Below are positions 16,766-28,070 of a stretch of 64,000 bases of DNA, in pieces (positions within the stretch are counted from its first letter, which is position 1; every line of letters starts with the position of its first letter). The position numbers were made by a program, and so were the translations under genes. Source of the stretch: Bacillus sp. AFS037270 (lineage in GTDB: Bacteria > Bacillota > Bacilli > Bacillales_B > DSM-18226). The notes beneath the pieces are model-generated. The model saw only the letters and a program-made list of their open reading frames with translations, had not been told where the DNA came from and did not search any database. The stretch is taken from contig NZ_NUNF01000001.1 of assembly GCF_002585305.1 (NCBI RefSeq), positions 37,520 through 101,519 on the forward strand, given 5' to 3'.

Positions 16766-17854
16766 ATGGTAAATCAGGATAAACAAACTAATTTTAAGAA
16801 ATTACAAACCTTGCTGAACGAACTTCCTTGGTATGTTGAAGAATACATTAATCACAAGTTGCGGAAACTTTCGACCGCATCCTTATTTAATTACTGTCAT
16901 GACTACAAGATCTTTTTCAATTGGATCATTATGGAGCAACTTTATCAAGGTCCCGTTAAGGATATCCCATTAGAACGTCTCGAACACATGACAGTTTTAG
17001 AGGTTGAAAACTTCTTAAACTATCTCCATTACCAATTAGATAACAAGGAATTGACCGTTAATCGTAAATTATCAGCCTTAAAGTCGTTATTCAACTACTT
17101 GCAAAATATTGCTGAAACGCCTGATTTAAAGCCATATATTAACCGTAATGTCATGGCTAAAATCGAATTTAATGAAGTAAAAGACAGCATGGAAACGAAA
17201 GCAAATAAAATGGAAGGTAAAATCCTTCTTGGCGATGAATATGAAAAGTTTCGTTTGTTTGTAGCGAATGATTATGGTGAATTAAATAAGGAAAATAAAA
17301 AGCTTTATAACTTTTATTTGTTAAATAAAGAACGCGATACAGCGATTGTTTCCTTAATTTTAGGATCAGGCCTGCGGCTTTCCGAGTTAGTTGGTATCGA
17401 ATTAGACGATATCGATTTCAGTAAATACTGCGTAAGAGTGATTAGAAAAGGAAATAAAGAACAATTCGTATACTTTAGCCAGGTGGCCATGGCTGATCTC
17501 CAGGAATATCTCTCAGTGAGAGTTTCAAAGTATAAAGTCGATAAAACGAATAAAGCATTGTTTATTTCTGCACCAGTAGGTCCAAAAGGAAAATCACGAA
17601 GGCTAACAGCAAGATCTGTTGAAAAACTGATTGAAAAATATGCAGCGGCATTTGGTAAACCATCATTATCGGTACATAAACTGAGACATTCGTTCGCAAC
17701 GAGATATCATGCTGAGATAAATGATGTGCCAAAATTAAGACGACAACTAGGTCATTCGTCTATTCAGACAACGATGATCTATACACATATTAAGAACGAC
17801 GATTTAAAAATAGCCGTAGATAAAATGGATATGCCTAAAGAACAAATTGAATAG
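16766..17854 (+). CDS. xerS: XerS-like tyrosine recombinase
   Basis: A 362-residue tyrosine recombinase. The N-terminal core-binding domain (about residues 15-140) has the form of the XerS family (LPWYVEEYINHKLRKLS). The catalytic domain shows Arg in GSGLRLSELVG, a Lys in VRKGNKE, HKLRHSFATRYH, the GHSSIQTT histidine and the Tyr of MIYTHI. XerS acts alone on a single difSL-type site for chromosome dimer resolution in streptococci; many Bacillaceae carry a relative of unclear role beside XerC/XerD. GAGGTG precedes the ATG. Confidence 0.85.
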   Translation: MVNQDKQTNFKKLQTLLNELPWYVEEYINHKLRKLSTASLFNYCHDYKIFFNWIIMEQLYQGPVKDIPLERLEHMTVLEVENFLNYLHYQLDNKELTVNRKLSALKSLFNYLQNIAETPDLKPYINRNVMAKIEFNEVKDSMETKANKMEGKILLGDEYEKFRLFVANDYGELNKENKKLYNFYLLNKERDTAIVSLILGSGLRLSELVGIELDDIDFSKYCVRVIRKGNKEQFVYFSQVAMADLQEYLSVRVSKYKVDKTNKALFISAPVGPKGKSRRLTARSVEKLIEKYAAAFGKPSLSVHKLRHSFATRYHAEINDVPKLRRQLGHSSIQTTMIYTHIKNDDLKIAVDKMDMPKEQIE

Positions 17855-17867
17855 AATAATGAAAATG

Positions 17868-17890
17868 CTGCCTCTTCTCGGCAGTTTTTT
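17868..17890 (+). terminator. Terminator of the xerS-like gene
   Basis: CTGCC/GGCAG arms and a six-T tail just after the stop. The rest of the gap to 18222 shows no convincing gene on either strand. Confidence 0.7.
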
Positions 17891-18222
17891 CTAATTTTAT
17901 TAGTTTACATAATGTTATTATGCAAACAAATTCGTAAATTGTCTCAAATCCTAAGTATACTTAAGAAAATGAGACGAGATTAAATTTTAACCACATAATT
18001 AAATTCACTTTAGCTACAACTACTGTTGAAATTTCCTTACTAAAATACCCCTTCTTGACGACAATTTCGGGTGTTTTTATTACAAATTTGTCTTCAAGAG
18101 CCCTTCTTAAGGATATTTATCGGATGACTTCCTTCCTCTTTTGTCTTCAATTTCCCCGTGTGGGATATTTGAATCTAAAATCTCCTCCCCATTGTCTTCA
18201 TGACGTCTGCTTCAGATAACAA

Positions 18223-18252
18223 TAAAAAAACGCCTAGGATCACCCTAAGCGC
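18223..18252 (-). terminator. Terminator of the ABC exporter operon
   Basis: Minus-strand hairpin with CGCTTAGG and CCTAGGCG arms, followed by seven T. It overlaps nothing and closes the operon. Confidence 0.8.
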
Positions 18253-18258
18253 CATACA

Positions 18259-20151
18259 TTAACCTACATTTTTCCGACCGGCAAACTGACTATTATATAG
18301 ATCAGCATAAAAACCGCCTTTTTCCAATAATTCCTGATGTGTACCTTTCTCAATCACCGTACCATTATTCATGACAAGGATTAAATCAGCATCCCGGATG
18401 GTCGATAAACGGTGCGCAATCACAAAACTAGTGCGTCCCTTCATCAAATAATCCATTGCCTTCTGAATCTGTACTTCCGTTCGAGTATCGACACTGCTGG
18501 TTGCCTCATCAAGAATAAGAATAGCCGGATCCGCTAAGATAGCCCTAGCGATCGTGAGTAATTGTTTCTGGCCTTGCGATATATTCGATGCTTCTTCATT
18601 TAAAATCGTATCGTAGCCTTCCGGAAGTGTTCTGATAAAATGGTCAGCATTTGCAGCCTTAGCAGCTGCCACAATTTCCATTTCCGACGCCCCTTCTCTT
18701 CCGTAAGCGACATTATCACGGATCGTGCTGTTAAACAGCCATGTATCCTGAAGAACCATTCCAAACAGACTTCTAAGTTTCTCTCTTTTTAAATCCCTTG
18801 TATCGATTCCATCAATTAATATTCGACCGGAATTAAGTTCATAGAACCTCATCAATAAGTTAATTAGAGTAGTTTTCCCAGCTCCAGTTGGACCCACAAT
18901 CGCAACCTTTTGACCTGATTTAACATCAATGTTCATATCTTCAATCAACAATTCATCTTTCTTATAACCAAAGGAAACATGTTCAAAACTTACATTACCT
19001 TGTGGTAATTGAATTTCTTTTGGCTGAACCGCTTCTGGAACCTCTTCTGTTTCATCTAAGATTTCGAATACACGCTCTGCACTAGCAATAGTTGATTGGA
19101 TGACGTTGGCAATTTGAGCTGTTTGTGCAATTGGCTGGGAGAATTGACGGGCATACTGGATAAAGGCCTGGATATCCCCGATTTCAATCGCCTTTTTAGT
19201 AACTAATAGCCCGCCTGCAACAGATACAAGCACATAGCCGATATTATTGATAAAAGACATAAGCGGCATAATCATTCCGGAAACAAACTGGGCCTTCCAC
19301 CCTGATTGATAAAGCTTGTCGTTAATTTCTTCAAATTGTTCGAATGATTTCTTTTCATGTCCAAACACTTTTACCACTTTATGGCCCGTATACATTTCTT
19401 CCACATGCCCGTTCAACTGACCAAGTGATTTTTGCTGTCCTTTAAAATACTGCTGTGATTTTTTCGCAATGTTAGCCGTAGTAATAAAGCTCAGCGGCAG
19501 TGTAACGATGACAATCAAGGTCATTAATGGACTGATTGAAAGCATCATCACGATGACACCAATTAAAGTAACAACGGAAGTAATCAGCTGTGTTAAGCTT
19601 TGCTGCAGCGTAGTACTGATATTATCTACATCATTGACGGCCCTGCTTAGTATTTCACCATGGGTCTTAGAGTCAAAATACTTTAACGGCAGACGATTCA
19701 GTTTTTCTTCCACTTCTTTTCTTAAATGATAAACGGTCTTTTGGGCTACCCCTGCCATGATATATCCCTGTAAATAGGCAAAAATCGCACTCAATATATA
19801 GAGACCAATTAAGAGTAATATGATTTGACCGATATAATCAAAATCGATTTTAGCGCCAGGAACACCCTTTAGCTTCATCATTAAGCCTTCAAAGAGCTTG
19901 GTTGTGGCCTTACCCATTATTTTCGGGCTGACAATTGAAAAGATAGTACTAATGATTGCTGTGATAAGGACAGAAATAAGCTGCAATTTATATGGCTTTA
20001 AGTAGACTACGAGTCTTTTAAGAGTTCCTTTAAAATCTTTTGCTTTTTGGACAGGCATCCCCATTCCACGAGGTCCGAATCCTCCTCCTGGACCTAGTTT
20101 TTGTGGAGCTCCACCGTGTTCTGGACGCTGATTTTTTGAATCCGTACTCAT
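18259..20151 (-). CDS. ABC exporter half-transporter, catalytically competent subunit (YfiC-like)
   Basis: A 630-residue ABC half-exporter: a Gly/Pro-rich cytoplasmic tail (about residues 1-40), six membrane helices (about 55-350) and an ATPase domain with Walker A GPTGAGKT and Walker B ILILDEATS with the catalytic Glu. The signature is ISQGQ instead of LSGGQ. Together with the next gene's Asp for Glu change, this is the pattern of asymmetric heterodimeric multidrug exporters such as BmrCD. It overlaps the upstream subunit by four bases. The substrate is unknown; drug or lipid export is likely. Confidence 0.9.
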   Translation of the reverse strand: MSTDSKNQRPEHGGAPQKLGPGGGFGPRGMGMPVQKAKDFKGTLKRLVVYLKPYKLQLISVLITAIISTIFSIVSPKIMGKATTKLFEGLMMKLKGVPGAKIDFDYIGQIILLLIGLYILSAIFAYLQGYIMAGVAQKTVYHLRKEVEEKLNRLPLKYFDSKTHGEILSRAVNDVDNISTTLQQSLTQLITSVVTLIGVIVMMLSISPLMTLIVIVTLPLSFITTANIAKKSQQYFKGQQKSLGQLNGHVEEMYTGHKVVKVFGHEKKSFEQFEEINDKLYQSGWKAQFVSGMIMPLMSFINNIGYVLVSVAGGLLVTKKAIEIGDIQAFIQYARQFSQPIAQTAQIANVIQSTIASAERVFEILDETEEVPEAVQPKEIQLPQGNVSFEHVSFGYKKDELLIEDMNIDVKSGQKVAIVGPTGAGKTTLINLLMRFYELNSGRILIDGIDTRDLKREKLRSLFGMVLQDTWLFNSTIRDNVAYGREGASEMEIVAAAKAANADHFIRTLPEGYDTILNEEASNISQGQKQLLTIARAILADPAILILDEATSSVDTRTEVQIQKAMDYLMKGRTSFVIAHRLSTIRDADLILVMNNGTVIEKGTHQELLEKGGFYADLYNSQFAGRKNVG

Positions 20152-21875
20152 GCAATTTCCTCCTCTGACAGCTGTGACATTACAATTTCACGATAAACTG
20201 AACAAGATTCCATGAGTTCTTTATGTGTGCCAATTCCGGAAACTTTTCCATCATCTAATACAATAATTCGATCGGAATCCATTATCGTACTTACCCTTTG
20301 CGCCACAATCAAGACTGTAGAATCAACGGTTTCTTTTTTTAAGGCTGTACGGAGCTTTGAATCAGTCTTAAAGTCCAATGCTGAGAAACTATCATCAAAA
20401 ATATAGATTTCCGGTTTTCTTACAAGGGCCCGCGCAATTGATAGGCGCTGTTTTTGACCACCCGAAACATTTGTTCCTCCTTGGGCAATAATCGAATCGA
20501 AACTCTCAGGCATCGATGAAATAAATTCGTTTGCCTGAGCAATTTCTGCCGCATGATGGACTTCTTCATCTGAGGCATCCTCTTTCCCATAGCGGATATT
20601 TTCAGAGATCGTTCCAGTAAAGAGAACAGCCTGCTGGGGAACAAAACCAATTTTTTGTCGAAGCTGTTCTTGTGTCATCTCGCGAACATCTACTCCGTCT
20701 ACCAGCACATGACCACTATCAACATCATAAAAACGTGGAATTAAATTAATAAGGGTTGATTTACCTGAACCGGTACCTCCAATAATTGCCGTCACTTCAC
20801 CAGGATGCATTGAAAAAGAAATGTTAGAAATAGCTGGCATTTCAGCACCCGGATAGCTGAAGGTAACATCCCTAAATTCAACATGGCCTTTTTCGCCATT
20901 AGTGGATGCAGCAGATGCTGGGTCCTTAATATCGGTCACTGTCTCAAGTACTTCATTAATCCTGACAGCTGAAACAGAAGCTCGCGGGATCATAACAAAC
21001 ATCATTGATAGCATAATGAACGAGAACATGATCTGCATCGCATATTGGATAAATGCCATCATATCCCCTACTTCCATATAACCATTGCTGATCCGGTGAC
21101 TGCCGAACCAAATAATCGCTACCGTGGTAAGGTTCAGGACCACCATCATGATTGGCATCATCGCCGCCATAATTTTATTAACCCTAATGGCAGTTTGTGT
21201 TAAATCCCAATTCGCTTCATCAAAGCGTTTTTTCTCATGCTCTACCCGGTTAAAGGAACGAATAACCCGAATGCCAGTTAAATTCTCCCGTAAAACACGA
21301 TTAAGTTTATCCAATTTAACTTGCATGGCTTTAAACAACGGAATTCCTTTTCTAGCAATCACCACGATCGCTGCAATCAGAAAGGGAATTGCAACCGCAA
21401 GGACCAGAGTGAGTTTGGCATCTTTTGAATACGCCATGATAATGCCGCCAATACACATCATTGGTGCAGCCGCCATCATTCTTAGCATCATAATCATCAC
21501 TTGCTGTATTTGCGTAATATCGTTCGTTGTTCTTGTAATAAGCGATGCTGTCCCTAGTTTATCAAACTCGCTTAAGGAAAAATTCCCCACATGCGAGAAG
21601 ACCTTGCTTCGTAATAATCTTCCGAAGCCGGATGCTGCCTTAGCTGAGAAAAAACTGGCGGCTATCGAACAAATCATACCGCCTGCTGCTACCAACAGCA
21701 TAAATCCGCCGATTTTCCAAATATAGTGGGAATCACCAGTCACGACCCCTTTGTCTACGATATCAGACATGAGTGTTGGTAAGTATAATTCTGATAGGGA
21801 TTGTAAAAGGACAAGCACAAGGACGAGGTATATCGGAATCTGATATGGTTTAAGATATTTGATTAATTTTAACAA
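20148..21875 (-). CDS. ABC exporter half-transporter, degenerate subunit (YfiB-like)
   Basis: A 575-residue ABC half-exporter with six membrane helices (about residues 15-300) and an ATPase domain with Walker A GGTGSGKST, canonical VSGGQ signature and Walker B IYIFDDS, where Asp replaces the catalytic Glu. This marks the non-hydrolysing site of a heterodimer. The start is TTG with GAGAGGG upstream. It lies 30 bases after a MarR regulator gene, which probably controls the operon. Confidence 0.9.
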   Translation of the reverse strand: MLKLIKYLKPYQIPIYLVLVLVLLQSLSELYLPTLMSDIVDKGVVTGDSHYIWKIGGFMLLVAAGGMICSIAASFFSAKAASGFGRLLRSKVFSHVGNFSLSEFDKLGTASLITRTTNDITQIQQVMIMMLRMMAAAPMMCIGGIIMAYSKDAKLTLVLAVAIPFLIAAIVVIARKGIPLFKAMQVKLDKLNRVLRENLTGIRVIRSFNRVEHEKKRFDEANWDLTQTAIRVNKIMAAMMPIMMVVLNLTTVAIIWFGSHRISNGYMEVGDMMAFIQYAMQIMFSFIMLSMMFVMIPRASVSAVRINEVLETVTDIKDPASAASTNGEKGHVEFRDVTFSYPGAEMPAISNISFSMHPGEVTAIIGGTGSGKSTLINLIPRFYDVDSGHVLVDGVDVREMTQEQLRQKIGFVPQQAVLFTGTISENIRYGKEDASDEEVHHAAEIAQANEFISSMPESFDSIIAQGGTNVSGGQKQRLSIARALVRKPEIYIFDDSFSALDFKTDSKLRTALKKETVDSTVLIVAQRVSTIMDSDRIIVLDDGKVSGIGTHKELMESCSVYREIVMSQLSEEEIA

Positions 21876-21905
21876 GAAGAACCCTCTCCATTTTCATGTT
21901 AAATT

Positions 21906-22355
21906 TTATTGGTTGTCTAATTGATTGAAATAATCGTGTACCTTAAAGAGTAGTTCCGCTAGCTGCTCGCTATCCTTTTCTCCTAGGTACTCGATTAAAC
22001 CTAAAATGATTTCATTAAATGTCTTTCTGGCTTGTTCTGTTGCTTTTAGACCAGCCTCCGTCAGGCTAATCTTTACAGCCCGACGATCTACAGGATTGAT
22101 GGTCCGTTCAATATAACCATCCTTTTCTAGACCATTGATGATTTGTGTTACGGTTGGCGGGGTCACTCTCAATTTCTGACTAATTTCTGAAACCTTCATC
22201 TCACTATTGTTCTCATTGGCGCGTTGAATTAGGAACAGTACCCTGTATTCACTTGGGTTAAAACCAGCTATTTTCTTTTCATTTCTTCCAGTTTTGCGGA
22301 ATTGCTGAAAGGCTTTAATTAGTTTTTGAGCCGTCTCACTTTCATTACCAGCCAT
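21906..22355 (-). CDS. MarR family transcriptional regulator
   Basis: A 149-residue winged-helix protein with the MarR recognition helix region (KLRVTPPTVTQIINGLEKDGYIERTINPVDRRAVKISLTE split by the wing DRR motif at about residues 90-95). It is the first gene of an operon with an ABC exporter and most likely represses it until a ligand binds. AAGAGGTGA precedes the ATG. The upstream region has a loose dyad TTAGG...CCTAA that could be its operator. Confidence 0.9.
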   Translation of the reverse strand: MAGNESETAQKLIKAFQQFRKTGRNEKKIAGFNPSEYRVLFLIQRANENNSEMKVSEISQKLRVTPPTVTQIINGLEKDGYIERTINPVDRRAVKISLTEAGLKATEQARKTFNEIILGLIEYLGEKDSEQLAELLFKVHDYFNQLDNQ

Positions 22356-22461
22356 TTATATCACCTCTTTTATTTACCAGACTAATAGTTAGGCAACTTA
22401 ATTATTTATAGACCTAAGTATATTTCGTTTAAGGATGTTCGTCAATTTTTAATTAAAAGAA

Positions 22462-22489
22462 AAAACACAGAAGATATCTCCTGTGTTTT
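22462..22489 (-). terminator. Terminator of the secreted-protein gene
   Basis: AAAACACAG and CTGTGTTTT arms with a T-rich tail on the minus strand; lies just downstream of the 22518 stop. Confidence 0.8.
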
Positions 22490-22517
22490 GAATGCTGTTC
22501 ACACCAAACTTTAGCCA

Positions 22518-23267
22518 TTATGATGGTTTAACATCTGCTTTAAAAAGTTTCCAGTGTCCACGATCATAATACCAAATTGACTCAACTAAAGCGATTGTAT
22601 CCGCATTTGCGATCCCTGTCACCTTCTGCTGTCCCTTTAATCCGATTCTTTGTTTGTCGATGTGAATCGGTTCCACAATGTTATAAGTGTTTACTGTAAG
22701 TTCCGTTGGCTCATTTAATTTTCCTCTATAATAAAAACCGAGTTTTTTGTAATATTCTTTGCGCTTTTTTAAATCAAACAGATAGGATTTTCCAGAGTTG
22801 GCTAATTTAATTTCTGCTTTATACCCATTTTTAAATTTTGCATCCATCTCGAGCGGTTCAGGAACCGTTAACTCGGTTCGGACAAAATCCTTTAAGGTAT
22901 ACAAATAGGTTTTAACAGTGCCCTCGGTTCCATTTGATAATACGTTTACAAATAAATCCTTCAATCCATCATGGTTTAAATCTACCATCTTCAGCGATGC
23001 CTTAGTACCACTTTCTAATGGGAGGCTGTATGTTCTGCCATTTGACGCCGATATTTCGATATAAATATTTTGTAAATTGGTCTCTTCATCTTGATCAGGT
23101 ACCCCTTTTAGGAAGATGGTCTCGTTTTGTCTATCACCAGTCAAATCAGCCTCCTGTTTGGAAATGGTCACCGTTTTGTTTTTTTCTTCAATCGCATAAA
23201 CCCCTGTTATAGTCGATAGCGATATAAGAAAAAACGAAATGATTACTAGCAGCATCTCTTTTTTCAT
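22518..23267 (-). CDS. Secreted protein with a VCBS-like DxNxDG motif
   Basis: A 249-residue protein with a signal peptide (basic MKKEM, hydrophobic stretch to about residue 20, cut near YAIEE), no lipobox and no further membrane span. DLNHDGLKDLFVNV at about residues 92-105 is an EF-hand/VCBS type strand. ATG at 23267 has GGAGGG upstream. It probably folds as a beta-propeller-like or related extracellular domain. The function is unknown; it is single-gene with its own terminator. Confidence 0.7.
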   Translation of the reverse strand: MKKEMLLVIISFFLISLSTITGVYAIEEKNKTVTISKQEADLTGDRQNETIFLKGVPDQDEETNLQNIYIEISASNGRTYSLPLESGTKASLKMVDLNHDGLKDLFVNVLSNGTEGTVKTYLYTLKDFVRTELTVPEPLEMDAKFKNGYKAEIKLANSGKSYLFDLKKRKEYYKKLGFYYRGKLNEPTELTVNTYNIVEPIHIDKQRIGLKGQQKVTGIANADTIALVESIWYYDRGHWKLFKADVKPS

Positions 23268-23329
23268 CCAGTTTCCCTCCACATCCTTTTGTTTTACTTA
23301 GTATGTCCAATTTTGGGAAAAAAATGAAA

Positions 23330-23356
23330 AGAACCTCCTAATTTCCTAGGAGGCTC
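23330..23356 (-). terminator. Terminator of the parE-parC operon
   Basis: Minus-strand hairpin with TAGGAGG/CCTCCTA complementary arms and a T-rich tail, ten bases after the parC stop. Confidence 0.85.
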
Positions 23357-23366
23357 TCTAATCCTT

Positions 23367-25805
23367 TTATTCGGTTACCGCTGCTGGTACGGATACTTTC
23401 CAAACGTTTGTTACTTTGCCGTTCTCATCCTCATCAAGGATAAATGAGCCGTTAGAATAACGGTCACTAAAGCTAATATCCGCTGTTTTTAGCGTTTCAG
23501 AGTAGCCTTTTTCTGTCTCGATAATAATTAAGTCTTGTTCATTTGCGATGACAAAGCCGGTAATCCGATGCGGTTTTGCTTTAAGCTCCCTTAGAATGAC
23601 GACACCACGCTTCGCACGAGTTGCTTTTTCAAACTCTTTTAACTTCATGCGTTTTAATGCGCCGCGCTGGGTAGCTACGACAATCGATTCGCTGCTGTCT
23701 GGAGTAATCAGCTTTCCACCAATGACAACATCGTCTTCTTTTAAGTTAATGCCTTTTACACCCGCAGCCCGCTGTCCGACGATACTGATCTCTTCCTCAT
23801 GGAACCATAAAGCATATCCCAAGTTAGTGACTAAGAAGAGCTCTCTAGAACCATCCGTTAGATGAACATCAACCACCTGGTCGTCATCCTTAAGATTTAC
23901 GGCAACAAGTGGTTTAGAGTAGCGCTGCGCTTTGTAGGCTTTCAACTCAGTTTTCTTAACCATGCCATTTTTCGTTACAAAAACAAGATAAGCATCCATC
24001 TCAAAGTCTTTAACGGAAATGGCGTGAATAATCTCCTCGTCACGGTCAATTGGAATAATGTTGGCTACATGCTGGCCAAGATCCTTCCAACGTATATCTG
24101 GCAGCTCGTGAACAGGGCAGAACAAGTAGTTCCCCTTATTGGTAAAGAGCAATAATACATCTTTTGTATTCATATCTAATTGGGCAAGGAGACGGTCAGA
24201 TTCCTTCATTGCCAAATCTTGTCCGCCGGATGCCGCAAAAGAACGCTGACTTGTCCGTTTGACGTAACCTTCTTTTGTCACTGTGACAATGACATCTTCG
24301 CTTGGCACGGTGACATCAAGGTTGATCTTAATTTCTTCAATTTCCGCTTCAATCTTAGAACGGCGCTCATCAACAAAACGTTTTTTCACGTCTTTGAGCT
24401 CTTTTTTAATGACGGATAATAATTTTTTCTCACTAGCTAAGATGCTAGTAAGCTCTTCCACTTTTTTGGCTAACTCTTCTGCTTCCTGACGTAAAGCTGT
24501 AATGTCAGTATTTGTTAAACGATAGAGCTGCAAAGAAACAATCGCTTCTGCCTGTATTTCTGTAAAGGCAAATTTCGCAATTAAGTTATCTTTTGCATCC
24601 CGCTTGTCCTTAGATGCGCGGATGGTGGCAATGACTTCATCAAGAATCGATAAAGCCTTCATTAGCCCCTCAACAATATGCTGGCGTTCCTTCGCTTTAT
24701 TGAGGTCATATTGAGTACGTCTTGTCACAACTTCTTTTTGATGCCCAATATAAGCATCGAGTAACTCACGAATTCCCATAAGTTTCGGGCGCTTATTATA
24801 GATAGCGACCATATTAAAGTTATAGGTTACTTGAAGATCACTATTTTTATATAAGTAATTCAAGACACCTTCTGCGTGGGCGTCCTTTTTTAATTCAATC
24901 ACGATTCTTAGTCCGGTTCGGTCCGTTTCATCACGAACCTCTGACATTCCTTCAACTTTTCGATCGATTCGGAACTCATCCATCTTCTTGACGAGATTGG
25001 CTTTATTAATTTCGTAAGGAATCTCCGTAATCACGATTTGCTGCTTACCGCCGCGAACCTCTTCAATTTCGGCTTTTCCACGGACAATGATTTTCCCTTT
25101 ACCAGTTTCATAGGCTTTTTTAATGCCTTCTATGCCTTGAATGATCCCGCCAGTAGGGAAATCTGGTCCTTTAATCACGGTCATGAGTTCATCTACGGTT
25201 GAATCTGGTTGATCCATTCTCATGATCACACCATCAATGATTTCACCCAAATGATGTGGAGGAATATCTGTGGCATAACCGGCTGATATTCCTGTTGAAC
25301 CATTTACTAGTAAGTTTGGGAACATAGCTGGTAAAACAGTGGGTTCCTTTGAAGTATCATCAAAGTTTGGAATAAATTCTACAGTATTTTTTTCAATATC
25401 CCTTAAAAGTTCAGCGGCGATCGCCGAAAGTCTTGCTTCTGTGTAACGCATCGCAGCGGGCGGGTCACCATCGACACTACCGTTGTTCCCGTGCATTTGA
25501 ACAAGTACATTGCGAACCTTCCAATCCTGACTCAAACGCACCATAGCTTCATATACAGAAGAATCACCATGTGGGTGATAGTTACCAATAACATTACCGA
25601 CTGTCTTCGCCGATTTACGAAACCCTTTATCAAATGTGTTGCCTTCCACATGCATTGCATATAAGATACGCCGCTGTACAGGCTTTAATCCGTCCCGCGC
25701 ATCCGGCAGGGCACGTTCTTGGATAATATACTTACTATATCTTCCAAAACGATCACCAATTACATCTTCTAGAGGTAAGTCACGAAATTTTTCAAGTGCG
25801 CTCAT
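23367..25805 (-). CDS. parC: DNA topoisomerase IV subunit A
   Basis: An 812-residue type IIA topoisomerase A subunit. The winged-helix region has [15 protein letters not shown] with Ser82 and Glu86, the wild-type residues at the positions linked to quinolone resistance in GrlA, and the catalytic Tyr lies in [10 protein letters not shown] (about residue 124). C-terminal beta-pinwheel repeats run from about 490 to 800. The lack of a GyrA-box (QRRGGKG) supports ParC over GyrA. With ParE it decatenates daughter chromosomes. It overlaps parE by four bases. Confidence 0.97.
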   Translation of the reverse strand: MSALEKFRDLPLEDVIGDRFGRYSKYIIQERALPDARDGLKPVQRRILYAMHVEGNTFDKGFRKSAKTVGNVIGNYHPHGDSSVYEAMVRLSQDWKVRNVLVQMHGNNGSVDGDPPAAMRYTEARLSAIAAELLRDIEKNTVEFIPNFDDTSKEPTVLPAMFPNLLVNGSTGISAGYATDIPPHHLGEIIDGVIMRMDQPDSTVDELMTVIKGPDFPTGGIIQGIEGIKKAYETGKGKIIVRGKAEIEEVRGGKQQIVITEIPYEINKANLVKKMDEFRIDRKVEGMSEVRDETDRTGLRIVIELKKDAHAEGVLNYLYKNSDLQVTYNFNMVAIYNKRPKLMGIRELLDAYIGHQKEVVTRRTQYDLNKAKERQHIVEGLMKALSILDEVIATIRASKDKRDAKDNLIAKFAFTEIQAEAIVSLQLYRLTNTDITALRQEAEELAKKVEELTSILASEKKLLSVIKKELKDVKKRFVDERRSKIEAEIEEIKINLDVTVPSEDVIVTVTKEGYVKRTSQRSFAASGGQDLAMKESDRLLAQLDMNTKDVLLLFTNKGNYLFCPVHELPDIRWKDLGQHVANIIPIDRDEEIIHAISVKDFEMDAYLVFVTKNGMVKKTELKAYKAQRYSKPLVAVNLKDDDQVVDVHLTDGSRELFLVTNLGYALWFHEEEISIVGQRAAGVKGINLKEDDVVIGGKLITPDSSESIVVATQRGALKRMKLKEFEKATRAKRGVVILRELKAKPHRITGFVIANEQDLIIIETEKGYSETLKTADISFSDRYSNGSFILDEDENGKVTNVWKVSVPAAVTE

Positions 25806-27781
25806 CCTTCAGTAACCTCCTCGGAGACGGTAATATTTTCATTTTCTAAAATCGTATCATCTTCTTCTAAACCGAATGCTACATTACTTTCAATCCATTT
25901 ACGGCGCGGCTCAACCTTATCCCCCATTAGCGTAGTAACACGTCGCTCCGCTCTGGCGATATCATCAATCTTAACGCGGATTAATGTCCGTGTTTCTGGG
26001 TCCATTGTGGTATCCCATAGCTGGTCTGCATTCATTTCGCCAAGTCCTTTGTAGCGCTGAATGATATAGCCTCTACCAACTTTTTTAATCGCACCCTGAA
26101 GCTCATCCTCGTTCCATGCATATTCGATGATTTCTTTTTTCCCTGAGCCTTTACTTACTTTATATAAAGGCGGAAGGGCAATAAACACCTTACCTGCTTC
26201 AACAAGCGGCTTCATATAACGATAAAAGAAGGTAAGCAATAGAACTTGGATATGGGCACCATCTGTATCAGCATCTGTCATAATGACAATTTTGTCATAA
26301 TTGATGTCTTCGACCGTAAAATCGGCACCAACGCCGCCGCCAATTGCATGGATAATCGTGTTAATTTCTTCGTTTTTGAAGATATCAGAGAGTTTCGCTT
26401 TTTCTGTGTTGATGACTTTACCGCGGAGTGGAAGGACAGCTTGAAAACGGCGGTCACGACCCTGCTTGGCAGAACCTCCCGCAGAATCACCCTCTACTAA
26501 GTAGAGTTCATTCTTTTGCGGATTCCGTGATTGGGCTGGTGTCAGTTTTCCAGAAAGGACGGTTTCTCCTCTTTTCTTCTTTTTACCGCTTCGTGCGTCT
26601 TCGCGGGCTTTTCTTGCAGCTTCCCGGGCCTGATAGGCTTTAATCGATTTTTTGATTAATAAGGAACTGATATCAGGATTTTCTTCCAAGAAGTAGGAAA
26701 GATGTTCAGAAACAACGGAATCTACTGACGATCTCGCTTCACTCGTACCGAGTTTTCCCTTTGTTTGTCCTTCAAATTGTAGAAGCTCTTCTGGGATTCT
26801 TACGGAAATAATCGCTGATAATCCTTCACGAATATCGTTACCGTCTAAATTTTTGTCTTTTTCCTTAAGAAAAGCAACTTTGCGGGCATAGTCATTGAAT
26901 ACTCTTGTCATGGCCGTTTTGGCGCCCGCCTCATGTGTACCGCCATCTCTTGTCCTTACATTGTTAACAAACGACAAGACATTTTCGGAATAGCCATCAT
27001 TAAATTGAAATGAAAATTCTACTTCAATCCCGTTTTGAGCTCCTTCAAAGCTGACAACAGGATGGAGTGTCTCTTTATCTTCGTTTAAGTATTCAACAAA
27101 AGCCTCAATACCATTTTCATAATGAAAAACTTCGTGAATATCATTGCGCTCATCAATAATTTCGATTTTTAATCCTTTTAACAAGAAAGCTGATTCTCTC
27201 AGCCGTTCAGATAGAGTTTCAAGGTTATAGGTTGTTGTCGAGAAAATGGTCGGATCAGGCTTAAAATGAATCGTTGTCCCCGTTTGATTAGTTTTGCCGA
27301 GTTTTTCAAGTGTTGTGACAGGTTTACCGCCATCCTCGAAACGTTGTTCATATACGAAGCCATCTCGTTTAATTGTTACGATTAACCATTCAGATAATGC
27401 ATTTACGACCGATGCACCTACACCGTGCAAACCACCGCTGGTTTTGTAGCCTCCTTGGCCAAATTTACCGCCGGCATGGAGCACAGTTAAAATAACCTCA
27501 GGTGTTGGTTTTCCCATTTTATGCATACCTGTAGGCATTCCTCTACCCTTATCCATAACACTTATGGAATTATCTTTGTGTATTCTTACAATGATTTGAT
27601 CACCGAATCCGCCTAGTGCTTCATCGACAGAGTTGTCAACGATCTCATATACAAGATGATGAAGACCGCGTGAATCAGTGCTGCCAATGTACATACCTGG
27701 GCGTTTTCTAACTGCCTCAAGACCTTCTAGTACCTGGATGGCATCATCATTGTAATCAAAAGCTTGCTGATTTCTTGCCAC
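25802..27781 (-). CDS. parE: DNA topoisomerase IV subunit B
   Basis: A 659-residue GHKL ATPase/topoisomerase subunit: ATP-binding region with [13 protein letters not shown] and GRGMPTGMH (about residues 35-80), [13 protein letters not shown], then the Toprim domain with [29 protein letters not shown] and [12 protein letters not shown] at 27781 is chosen as the start because AAAGGGG lies seven bases before it; the upstream frame has no better site. It is the first gene of the parE-parC operon. Confidence 0.97.
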   Translation of the reverse strand: MARNQQAFDYNDDAIQVLEGLEAVRKRPGMYIGSTDSRGLHHLVYEIVDNSVDEALGGFGDQIIVRIHKDNSISVMDKGRGMPTGMHKMGKPTPEVILTVLHAGGKFGQGGYKTSGGLHGVGASVVNALSEWLIVTIKRDGFVYEQRFEDGGKPVTTLEKLGKTNQTGTTIHFKPDPTIFSTTTYNLETLSERLRESAFLLKGLKIEIIDERNDIHEVFHYENGIEAFVEYLNEDKETLHPVVSFEGAQNGIEVEFSFQFNDGYSENVLSFVNNVRTRDGGTHEAGAKTAMTRVFNDYARKVAFLKEKDKNLDGNDIREGLSAIISVRIPEELLQFEGQTKGKLGTSEARSSVDSVVSEHLSYFLEENPDISSLLIKKSIKAYQAREAARKAREDARSGKKKKRGETVLSGKLTPAQSRNPQKNELYLVEGDSAGGSAKQGRDRRFQAVLPLRGKVINTEKAKLSDIFKNEEINTIIHAIGGGVGADFTVEDINYDKIVIMTDADTDGAHIQVLLLTFFYRYMKPLVEAGKVFIALPPLYKVSKGSGKKEIIEYAWNEDELQGAIKKVGRGYIIQRYKGLGEMNADQLWDTTMDPETRTLIRVKIDDIARAERRVTTLMGDKVEPRRKWIESNVAFGLEEDDTILENENITVSEEVTEG

Positions 27782-28042
27782 TAAAATACCCCTTTCATAC
27801 CTAAAAAACATAAATGGCGTTCTCTGCCATTTTCACAATTAATTAGTAAAACATTCGTTTAAAAGAGTTCATTATCCTTTAAATTTATCCAATAGAACTA
27901 ATGTTTGCCACATTTATTTTAACACATCTTCTTGCGGCGTCTATGCTTAATTGTAGCGATTAATTTCGATTTGGCAAATATGTATTTAAAAACAACATAT
28001 TTTTGTAATACAATTTTAGCTGTTTTTAGGGGGAAAAAAAGA

Positions 28043-28070
28043 AAAAAACTGCTAAAAAATAGCAGCTTTT
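28043..28070 (-). terminator. Terminator of the CoA-binding protein gene
   Basis: CTGCTA/TAGCAG arms with flanking A and T runs; the T run on the minus strand serves the CoA-binding gene, whose stop touches it. Confidence 0.8.

Noticed and set aside
18030..18222. Small hydrophilic frame upstream of the ABC terminator, minus strand
   Set aside because: It has no start codon and is preceded by a stop; at best a remnant.
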